From: Perca fluviatilis
Lineage: Eukaryota > Chordata > Actinopteri > Perciformes > Percidae
Direction: 5' to 3'
Length of the DNA: 64,000 bases
NCBI RefSeq assembly: GCF_010015445.1
Contig: NC_053133.1
Span: 21,203,922-21,267,921 of the forward strand
Positions within the stretch are counted from its first letter, which is position 1, and each line of letters opens with the position of its first letter. Below, one piece after another: positions 55,009 to 64,000 of this stretch. A program made the position numbers and the translations under genes. The notes beneath the pieces are model-generated. The model did no database searches. It was given only the letters and a program-made list of their open reading frames with translations, and was not told the DNA's origin.

Positions 55009-56945
55009 ATTTATAAAATAATCCATCCATCCATCCATCCATCTTCGTCCGCTTATCCGGTGTCGGGTCGCGGGGGGAGCAGCTCCAGCAGGGGACCCCA
55101 AACTTCCCTTTCCCGAGCAACATTAACCAGCTCCGACTGGGGGATCCCGAGGCGTTCCCAGGCCAGGTTGGAGATTTAATCCCTCCACCTAGTCCTGGGT
55201 CTTCCCCGAGCCTCCTCCCAGCTGGACGCGTGCCTGGAACACCTCCCGAGGCACGCGGGGCCGCGGCATCCTCACCAGATGCCCGAACCACCTCAACTGG
55301 CTCCTTCGACGCAAGGGAGCAGTGGCTTACTCCGAGCTCCTCACGGATGACTGAGCTTCTCACCCTATCTCTAAGGGAGACGCCAGCCACCCTCCTGAGG
55401 AAACCCATTTCGCGCGCTTGCACCCTGGATCTCGTTCTTTCGGTCATGACCCAGCCTTCATGACCATAGGTGAGGGGTAGAACGAAAACTGATCGGTAGA
55501 TCGAGAGTTTTGCCTTCTGGCTCAGCTTTTTCGTCCACAACGGTGCGATAGATGGAATGTAATACCGCCACTGCCCCGATTCTCCGACCAATCTCCCGCT
55601 CCATTGTCCCCTCACTCGCGAACAAAACCCCAAGGTACTTGAACTCCTTCACTTGGGGTAAGGACTCATTCCCTACCCGGAGAAGGCATTCCATCGGTTT
55701 TCCTGCTGAGAACCATGGCCTCCGATTTAGAGGTGCTGATCCTCATCCCAACCGCTTTACACTCGGCTGCGAACCGATCCAGTGAGTGCTGAAGTGCGCA
55801 GGCCGATGATGCCATCAGGACCACATCATCTGCAAAAAGCAGCGATGAGATCCCCAGCCCACCGAACCGCAACCCCTCCCCACCCCGCTACGCCCGATAT
55901 CCTGTCCATAAATATTACAAACAGGATTGGTGACAAAGCGCGCGCCCTGGCGGAGGCCAACCCTCACCTGAAACGAGTCCGACTTACTGCGAGAACCCGG
56001 ACACAGCTCGCTTTGGTCGTACAGAGATTGGATGGCCCTAAGTAGAGACCCCCTCACCCCATACTCCCGCAGACCTCCCACAGTATCTCCCGGGGACCCC
56101 GTCATACGCCTTCTCCAAATCCACAAAACACATGTAGACCGGTTGGGCATACTCCCAGGCCCCCTCCAGGATCCTGCTACAGAGTGAAGAGCTGGTCCGT
56201 TGTTCCACGACCAGGACGGAATCCGCATTGTTCCTCCTCAACCTGAGGTTCGACTATCGGCCGAACCCTCCTTTCCAGCACCTTGGAGTAGACTTTACCA
56301 GGGAGGCTGAGAAGTGTGATACCCCTGTAATTGGCACACACCCTCTGGTCCCCCTTTTAAAAAAGGGGAACCACCACCCCAGTCTGCCACTCCTTTGGCA
56401 CTGTTCCAGACTTCCACGCAATGTTGAAGAGACGTGTCAACCAGGACAGCCCCTCCACACCCAGAGCCTTGAGCATTTCTGGACGGATCTCATCAATCCC
56501 CGGGCTTTGCCACTGTGGAGTTGTTTGACTACATCAGTGACTTCCGCCCGGAAATCGACGCAATACCCCCGTCATCCTCCAGCTCTGCTTCTAATATAGA
56601 GGGTGTATTAGTCGGATTCAGGAGTTCCTCAAAATGCTCCTTCCACCGCCCTATTACCTCCTCAGTTGAGGTCAACAGTGTCCCATCCTTACTGTACACA
56701 GCTTGGATGGTTCCCTTCCCCTTCCTCGAGGTGGCGAACAGTTTTCCAGAAGCACTTTGGTGCCGACCGAAGAGTCCTTCTCCATGTCTTCTCCAAACTT
56801 CTCCCACACCCGCTGCTTTGCCTCTTTCACGGCAGAGGCTGCAGCCCGCCGGGCCCCTCGGTTGCCCTGCAACTGCCTCCGGAGTCCTCTGGGATAACAT
56901 ATCCCGGAAAGACTCCTTCTTCAGTCGGACGGCTTCCCTGACCAC
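54983..56945 (-). pseudogene. Rex3-type LINE reverse transcriptase, frameshifted into several pieces
   Basis: Pieces in order along the minus strand are 56945-56529 (linker region), 56241-56038 (motif A, FVDLEKAYD), 55872-55666 (catalytic LFADDVVLM), 55694-55458 (VKEFKYLGVLFASEG) and 55633-54983 (thumb/C-terminal RVAGVSLRDRVRSSVIREEL). Reading-frame changes between pieces and a degraded motif B (LRQGARFV) show that it cannot make a whole enzyme. Confidence 0.88.
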
Positions 56946-58375
56946 CGGTGTCCACCACGGTGTTCGTGGGTTACCGCCCTTGAGGCACCTAAGACCCTAA
57001 GACCACAGCTCCTCGCGCGCAGCTTCAGCAATGGAAACTTTGAACATTGTCCACTCTGGTTCAATGCCCCCAGCCTCCACAGGGATGCCGCAAAGCTCCG
57101 CCCGGAGGTGCGAGTTGAAAGTCCGTTGGACAGGGGCCTCCTCCAGACGTTCCCAATTTACCCGCACTACACGTTTGGGCTTACCAGGTCTGTCCAGTGT
57201 CTTCCCCAACCCCCTGACCCAACTCACCACCAGATGGTGATCGGTTGACAGCTCTGCCCCTCTCTTCACCCGAGTGTCCAAAACATACGGCCTCAGATCA
57301 GATGAAACGATTATAAAATCGATCATTGACCTTCGGCCTAGGGTGCTCTGGTACCAGGTACACTTATGAGCATCCCTATGTTCGAACATGGTGTTCGTTA
57401 TAGACAATCCATGACTAGCACAGAAGTCCAACAACAAACAACCACTCTGGTTTAGATCAGGGAGGCCGTTCCTCCCAATCACGCCTCTCCAGGTGTCTCC
57501 ATCATTGCCCACGTGTGCGTTGAAGTCCCCCAGCAGAACAATGGATTCCCCCACTGGCGCCCCATGCAGGACTCCACTCAAGGTCTCCAAGAAGGCCGAA
57601 TACTCCGAACTCCTGTTTGGTGCATATGCACAAACAACAGTCAGAGTTTTCCCCCACAACCCGCAGGCGTAGGGAGGCGACCCTCGTCCACCGGGGTAAA
57701 CTCCAACGCGCAGCGGCGCTCAGCCGGGGGCTTGTTAGTATCCCCACACCCGCGCCGCGCACACCCTGAGCAACTCCGAGAGAAAGAGTCCAACCCTATC
57801 CAGGAGTACAGTTCCAGAACCGAGACTGTGCGTAAAGGTAAGCCCCACCAGATCTAACCGGTAGCGCTCCACCTCCCGCACCAGTTCCGGCTCCTTCCCC
57901 ACAGAGAGGTGACGTTCCACGTCCCCAGAGCCGCGTCTGCCGCCCGGGTCTGGTCCGTCGAGGCGCCTGACCTTCTACCGCCACCTATGTGCGCAGCGCG
58001 ACCCCAGCGGTTCCTCCCACAGGTGGTGGGCCCATGGGCTGGAGAGATGGGAGCCACGTAGCTTGTTCGGGCTGTGCCCGGCCGGGCTCCGTGGCAAACC
58101 CGGCCCACGGCTTCGCCGACGAGCCCGCCCGTCTGGGCCTGGCTCCAGACGGGGGCCCCGGGCTTCCTCCGGGCAGGGTCACTCCATTTCTACCTTGTTT
58201 TTCCATTGGGGTTTTTGAACCATTCTTTGTCTGGCCCCTCACCTGAGACCACTTTGCCTTGGGAGACCCTACCAGGAGCACAAAGCTCCAGACAACACAG
58301 CCCTCAGGTTCACAGAGACACACAAACCTCTCCACCACGATAAGGTGATGGTTCACGGAGAAGTATTTATTATTT
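55023..58375 (-). mobile_element. Rex3-type RTE LINE, full length but mutated, with 14-bp TSD
   Basis: Minus-strand non-LTR retrotransposon of about 3.35 kb. Its 3' end is (GATG)n, the tail described for Rex3. The 14-mer atttataaaataat at 55009-55022 recurs exactly at 58376-58389 as the target-site duplication, so the 5' end (starting near the gtggtggagaggtttgtgtg block) is essentially intact. Endonuclease and reverse transcriptase regions are recognisable but split by frameshifts and stops. The perfect TSD suggests a fairly recent insertion. Confidence 0.92.
56997..57659 (-). pseudogene. Rex3-type LINE endonuclease fragment
   Basis: An open 220-codon stretch with apurinic-endonuclease signatures: [12 protein letters not shown] (about residues 42-53), [13 protein letters not shown] (109-121) and [10 protein letters not shown] (138-147), the last being the catalytic DH region. 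In an intact element this domain nicks the target DNA to prime reverse transcription. The upstream part of the domain is in other frames, so the ORF is broken. Confidence 0.85.
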
Positions 58376-58389
58376 ATTTATAAAATAAT

Positions 58390-59861
58390 ATAAAATAAAA
58401 TATTTTTTAAAATATAAAATAATTTAGAGTAACATAAATATCGACAAATATAACTCATTTGTGTAATTTACCATCTTTGTTTGGAATCCCCAGCCATAAC
58501 ATGAGCAAACTGAAATTGGCCTGTTGCCTACACAGTACGGGACATCCTGGCACGGTCATATGTGCATCATACGGATCAAATGCAGCCTGATCATTTTAAT
58601 GTGGCTATACTGTGACAGACAGCAGTTGCCCAACTGCTGAAGGGTGAGTGTGATGGATTACTGTTGATAATTTAGCACTCAGTACTGGATAAAGTTCATA
58701 CTTTATACTGGAGCTGCACCTAATATGTCTGCAGGAAGAGAAAGCTGACACTGGATTCAGCTCCGAAGGTTACACTTTAACAGCAACGAGACAATCTGTA
58801 GCAATAAAAGTAAAGTAATATTAATAAAGTTGATATCTATCCTGGTCCGTACTGGTTGGTATAAAGTATTTGCTGTGTAAAAGAATCCATAAGACTGGCT
58901 GGATGACATAATGAGGGTGCCGCTCCCATTTGGCAAAAGTGATATCTGGAATGACATAGAGGAAATAAATGTCATGAGGAGCGACTTGTAATGATAGTAG
59001 GCCTACAGGCTCAGTTATCGTACATTCTTGTGAAAGGGTACAAGAAAATTTTTTTTCCCATTGTAGAAGCATCAATTTAAGATCCAACCAGAAGTCATTT
59101 AAGGAACAAAAAGCAAGATGTTTGCTATAAGACAAATTACATGACATGATCTCATGCTGCTAGAAATGTCATGAATCAGCCATGAAAACAGGCCAACCCC
59201 CTGTACCCCGAAGGAAGATACTCTACAGTATTGACTCCTTGAGACAGCTCTATGAATAGCACTGAACACCTGTCTCCTGGGGCTCATAGCTGGGCCCTAA
59301 TGACTGTCTGCTCACCCTCAAAGGGCAACATGACCTAAATTTACCACAGTGCCATCTTGTGACAATATTGAATTATCTCTTTGATGGACAAAGCCAGAAC
59401 GTCTTAATGGTTTTAGGTTGGTGTTGAAACACACTCTTGACGCTGATGCTGTTCTTTGTTGCCCAATTTTCTGTGACAAAGTGATACAGAGGTTTAACTG
59501 TGATGATTCATGCTGCCACTAAGATGAAACAGCGAAGATCAAACGGTGGATATGAAGGGAAGGAACTGAAAGGTGGGTATCTGCAGAAACCTGATTAATG
59601 CTTCTGATACATCTCTTCAGAATAAAAGGTCCTGTAAACCTATTTTCTCAATCAACTTATTATTAGAAGCACATTAGTCTTATATTACCACGCACTATTG
59701 CCACATTTCAAACCATTTTGGTGATTTAACATCATTTTCTGTATTTTCTATTTATTTTGTGCTCTACTCGTTTGAAGTGGGTGGGACTGAGTGATGTTAC
59801 GTGTTTCTGTTCACCAATCAGGCAACATTTGATTTAAAATCTGATGACAGTTGTGGTGTTG
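58390..59861. other. Intergenic, nothing recognised
   Basis: AT-rich flank of the LINE; no gene found. Confidence 0.3.
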
Positions 59862-59888
59862 TTAGCTTATGTTGCCAACGATGCCAAT

Positions 59889-60141
59889 CATCCATCCATC
59901 CATCTTCGTCCGCTTATCCGGTGTTGGGTCGTGGGGGGAGCAGCTCCAGCAGGGGACCCCAAACTTCCCTTTCCCGAGCCACATTAACCAGCTCTGACCG
60001 GGGGATACCGAGGCGTTCTCAGGCCAGGTTGGAGATATAATCCCTCCACCTAGTCCTGGGTCTTCCCCGAGGCCTCCTCCCAGCTGGACGTGCCTGGAAC
60101 ACCTCCCTAGGGAGGCGCCCAGGGGGCATCCTTACCAGATG
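59889..60141 (-). mobile_element. 5'-truncated Rex3-type LINE 3' end
   Basis: Same 3' terminus as the full-length copy, with GATG units at 59889 and ggtgttgggtcgtgggggga; it stops after about 250 bp at accagatg. It differs from the larger copy at many positions, including small indels, so it is an independent insertion. Confidence 0.88.
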
Positions 60142-60580
60142 AACTTGTGAGGATATGATATGTTAGTATTGTATTTACAGCTAGTTCCTGTTGATTTCAG
60201 GACACCTGTGACATTCCCACACTTTGCACAGTTTCCTGGCTTCATACAATTATGAAACCAGTTGTATGAAGTTATTATACATATTATACATATGTTGTGT
60301 TATTCCTCAAGACCAGTAAATGCTCTTTGAAGTGATAAATTGGTGAATGTCACCTTCACAAACTTCATATAAGACATGGTTAGACACAGGATATTATCAT
60401 TAGCAAGCCAAAGCAATGATAGAGGGGCAGACAGACTGCGGATACAGATAATAATGGATCAAGGACAGATCTTTTATTCATAAGCATAGCTGCAATACTT
60501 CCAGGCAATGCAAAACCAACAGAATTCTTTAGTTACAGTAGATATTCTGGCCTGCATTTAAATTACTTTCCATGACTACC
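60142..60580. repeat. Long dispersed repeat, copy interrupted by LINE fragment
   Basis: Right part of the element whose uninterrupted copy is at 53.46-54.24 kb; the left neighbour ttgccaacgatgcca before the LINE fragment matches ttgccaacacgcttgcca in that copy. Confidence 0.65.
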
Positions 60581-61107
60581 AACACATTCTCATTCCCATC
60601 GCGTAAAATACAGATGCTTGATCAGGTGCCTTTGGCATTGTTATTGACGCTAAAAGTCTCCTTTGGCGTCACATCTAAACGCGCTTGGTCAGGACAATTG
60701 GCGTCACTTTTGACGCAGTTAGGTTAAGGAAAAGGTCATGGGTGGGCTTACGTTTCCATGACACGTGGGACAAGAACAGGACGGTTGGGTTTAGGAAAAG
60801 AAGAACGGGACGGTTGGGTTTAGGAAAAAAAAAATGGGATGGTTGGGTTTAGGAAACGTGTCAAGCGGGACACGATCACCAGTCTCCTGGGTGAAAGTCC
60901 ACCGCCCCAACCAACCTCCTTATGCGGATTTTCCAGCTTTCATACTACTCGCTAGTGACTACGTCATCTTCATACGCCGTGTAGTTGATGCTCTCCCTGG
61001 TGCGTTCTGCACACAAGCTGAAGGGCGCTTTTTGCGTCATTTCTGACGCTGACAGCCACTGCCCAAATGTCCGTATTTTACGAGTTTCAGAGTGAGAACG
61101 GGTAGTT
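60570..61107 (+). mobile_element. TIR element carrying a 29-bp minisatellite, complete copy
   Basis: The left end (aacacattctcattcccatc, then gcgtaaaatac) and the reverse complement of the right end (acccgttctcactctgaaac, then tcgtaaaatac) are imperfect terminal inverted repeats of about 31 bp. A second, truncated copy is at 31.36 kb in opposite orientation. No transposase. Confidence 0.7.
60769..60855 (+). repeat. Three tandem 29-bp units (minisatellite)
   Basis: Units end in gggacggttgggtttaggaa, with the first and third diverged. Counterpart of 31623-31709. Confidence 0.85.
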
Positions 61108-63000
61108 ACTACAGGCACACCGTTCAGTTCAGTTCAATTTGTGCAATTTGTATGCAGCAGGAAGACATCACATGCAGAATTTACAACACAAACTATACAA
61201 CAATTAACACATTTTGTATCGCATTTTGTACAGCAGTACACAGAAAATCAGCAAACTTTCACTTAAGTTACCAGCTAACATGAGTGCTCGCAAGCTAGCT
61301 TGGTTGGCAAGCTGCAAGCGAACGCTGTACAAGACATTTTTAGCAGACCAAAATGTTTAATAAATTGAATACACACAGTGAAAGTGTTACAGTATAAGAC
61401 GACAACATGGACACCACCCCAAAACAAGTTCACGGCTATCTAAATGTACACAGGGCCATTGTTAGCATTGATAAGCCTCTACTATGATTGACAGGTCGGC
61501 ATGGCCCTAAATCATCCCCTGCTTTATCGTCTATTTTACTCTAAATGGGACAATAATTTGAAATGAACATCATGCTTTATTGAAGAAGACTAAGGAAATT
61601 GATTACTAAGGTAATGAATCAAGTGAGAAGTAGGGCCATTTTCTCATAGACTTCTATATAATTAGACTTCTTTTGGAGAACACTGGAGTCGGCCCCTGCT
61701 GGAAATTAGATAGAATGCAGGTTTATGGCACTTCCACATTGGCTTCACTTTTCAGACATGGAAGCTCTGTCCATTACTTTTTAGAGTCTATGGGTTTAAG
61801 ACAAATTATGCAATCTATAATGTTCCTTTGTGCAAGACTCAAAATTCCAAGGGGAGTTTTCTGCATAGCTCAAACACAAACACCAAAAAACCCATAAGGG
61901 GGTTCTGTTATGCAATATAAACTTGTTTTATTTACATGTTGTGGTTTGGATACGCAAGGGAGGAAACACTCATAAATCAACTCTGGCTGCATCCAACATG
62001 ATAACCTTTAAATGTCCTTCTGGTTTTTGCATCTTTGTGCTGATTTCTCCAGAGAAAACCAAAACTGGTGAGAAAAGACTTTAGCCCAATAATAAAGGGA
62101 ACTAATGTGGCAGAGCTAAGTGCTGCAGTGTGTTTCAGTCAACGGTGCAGAGTTGAGATGGAGTCTGTCATCTGTTTTTGTTTTTTTTTAAACTGTCATT
62201 ATGAAGATATAGATTTGTATCTCAGAGAAATTGTGCAGGAGTTGAAAAAGCTATTACACATCGAACACTGGATCAGTAAAGAGGAACAGTGTGAGCGAAT
62301 GAATGGCCCCGTTTATGTTATGTAACCACTCAAAGAGGTGAGGGAGGCTAAGAGTGTGAGAAACTAAATACAGAAGCATGACGGGGGGGGGAGTGCACAA
62401 AGAGCCAGACTAAACAGAATAGTGATGAAGAGTGATGGATGAACCAGTGTTGGTTTTTTGTTTGTACAGTAAAGGTGAAACAGGAGATGAAGACACTTGG
62501 AGATGTGTATCAGGTCCCAGAGCTTTAGATCATTCGAGAGCGATGTGAGAATTTGTTTTGTAGATGAGAGGTCACTGTAAAAGCCAGACTGCTGGCTGCC
62601 TGCGTGTCTGTGTCAGGGGAGGCAGGCTGTGAGGGAAGTGAACTTGGAAAGATATCATTATGATGATTTAAGCTTTGCTACTGACCTGTTTTAAATGGCA
62701 AAAAATGAGTTTGATATGTTTAAACATAGTTATTCTCTAAACCACTGTTTTGAATAGTAGTAGTTTATTGTGAACCTTTTGGCCTATTTACTGTATATCT
62801 GTCTTTAGAAAATCTCCTCCTGAAAACTGTATCATGAAATGGCCTTTCTCAAGCTGTTATCTAAATTCTTTATTTTATTGTTTGAATAGTTAAAGTCCCA
62901 CTCAACTCAAATGCTTATTTATGTGACCATCACTGTGCAGAATTATGAATGTGCAAAGTTTTGAAACTAGTAGTATTGAAAGATGGAAAGCCTTTATATA
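61108..63000. other. Intergenic, nothing recognised
   Basis: Short open frames only. A G run (gggggggg) at about 62383 and scattered A/T tracts; no named repeat. Confidence 0.3.
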
Positions 63001-64000
63001 TACACTACTGGTCAAAAGTTTTAGAACACCCCAATTTTTCCAGGTTTTTATTGAAATTCATGCAGCTCAATGTCTTATTGTATTCTGAAATGAAAGAATA
63101 GAACAAATGAACACTTTAAGTTAAAAAAGAAATCATGGAATCAATTTATAAACCAAAATGTATTCTAAATTTTTGATTCATCAAAGTAGCCCCCTTTCGC
63201 AGATATAACAGCTGAACACACTCGTGGCATTCAGTCTACAGTGGAAATCAAAAATTCTTCAGAAAGTTCTTCCCAACTCTGTTGCAGAAGTTCCCATGAA
63301 TGTGTAGGTTGCTTTGCTTTCACTTTTCTGTCCAGTTCATCCCAAACCAGCTCAGTGGGGTTTAAGTCTGATGACTGTGCTGGCCACTCCATGTTTTTAA
63401 GCTTACCATCTTGTTCTTTTTTGCTAAGGTAGTTCTGGCATAGCTTGGACTTATCTTTTGGGTCATTATCTTGCTGTAAGATGAACCCCTGACCAACTAG
63501 GCGCATACCAGAGCGTACTGCATGGTGCTGCAAAATGCTGTGGTAGCCGTTTTGGTTCAGGGTGCCTTTCACTTCAAATCACCGAACGTGGATCCAGCAA
63601 AACAGCCCCAGACCATCATGCTTCCTCCTCCATGTTTGACAGTTGATATCACACACTGAGGAACCATCCTTTTGCCTACTCGACGGCGTACAAAAATCCT
63701 GCGTGATGAACCAAAGATTTTAAATTTGGATTCATCAGTCCATAGCACCTTCTTCCAGTCTTCAGTCAGGAAGCATCTTTTTCTTATTCTGACGTCTAGC
63801 AATGGCTTTCTTGCTGCAACTCGACCTATCAAACCTGCAGCTCGAAGTCTTCTCTTGACAGTTGAAACTGAGACTTGCTCATTACGACCACTATTAAGCT
63901 GTGCTTGAAGCTGTTGTCCTGTGAGCCGCCTATCACGCAAGCTGTTGACTCTCAGAAACTTGTCTTCTGATTCTGTTGTGGCTTTGGGTCTGCCAGACCT
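63001..64000 (-). mobile_element. Tc1/mariner-type transposon, runs off the window edge
   Basis: One end lies at 63001-63003: TA followed by cactactggtcaaaagtttt, a Tc1-type terminal repeat. The transposase reads leftward on the minus strand toward this end, so the part beyond 64000 (N-terminal DNA-binding domain and the other TIR) is not visible. Confidence 0.88.
63231..63940 (-). pseudogene. Tc1-type transposase fragment, broken by a frameshift and a premature stop
   Basis: Piece one (63940-63569) holds the end of the DNA-binding region (STVKRRLRAAGLIGRVAARK) and the first catalytic aspartate in VLWTDESKF (codon at 63736-63734), plus GGGSMMVWGCF. A frameshift near 63570 leads into piece two (63572-63231) with the second aspartate in QQDNDPKD (63470-63468) and the glutamate in DLNPTE (63353-63351). 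Between these two there are 38 residues, not the 34 typical of Tc1. A TGA at 63233-63231 interrupts the last 20 or so codons, which continue in frame downstream. Not functional. Confidence 0.9.

Noticed and set aside
55023..58375. Cluster of many overlapping ORFs as host genes
   Set aside because: Endonuclease and FADD reverse transcriptase motifs, the GATG tail and the exact TSD show one LINE; plus-strand frames there are its antisense shadows.

Overview
The window looks like a teleost (probably percomorph) chromosome segment. It is AT-rich and intron-bearing, with long (TG/CA)n tracts and typical fish repeats: a Rex3-type RTE LINE with a GATG tail, tRNA-derived SINEs, a Tc1-type transposon, and many MITE and foldback elements. 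Nothing bacterial or viral was seen.

Only three protein-coding genes can be supported, all between about 15.0 and 27.7 kb. RBIS (ribosome biogenesis factor, human C8orf59) lies on the minus strand as three coding exons (98 aa). A complete RAD51B-type recombinase lies on the plus strand as one uninterrupted 356-codon ORF. A cytosolic alpha-carbonic anhydrase of the CA2/CAHZ type lies on the plus strand as seven exons (258 aa), with a TATA box and a poly(A) signal. RBIS(-) next to a CA gene(+) matches the order I recall at human 8q21, whereas human RAD51B is a many-exon gene on chromosome 14. The intronless RAD51B ORF between RBIS and CA is therefore best explained as a retrocopy that stayed intact, and it is the most interesting object here.

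Layout: 1-15 kb is gene-poor, with a Kolobok-like TTAA element at 6.3-7.2 kb, microsatellites and an AT-rich stretch with three copies of an RFX-like palindrome. 15-27.7 kb is the gene cluster; a short A-tailed retro-insertion with an 18-bp target-site duplication sits between the RBIS and RAD51B promoters. 27.7-54 kb is intergenic and packed with non-autonomous elements: foldbacks, nested MITEs, SINEs, a 29-bp minisatellite carried by a TIR element, and a locally duplicated MITE cluster at 43.7-47.7 kb. 55.0-58.4 kb is a full-length but mutated Rex3-type LINE with a 14-bp target-site duplication, and 59.9-60.1 kb is a second, 5'-truncated copy. 63.0-64.0 kb is the 3' part of a broken Tc1/mariner transposase whose catalytic spacing is D-38-E rather than the usual D-34-E.

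The three genes have unrelated jobs (ribosome assembly, homologous recombination, CO2 hydration), so their adjacency reflects synteny plus an insertion rather than a pathway. All identifications are by eye; no database search was run.
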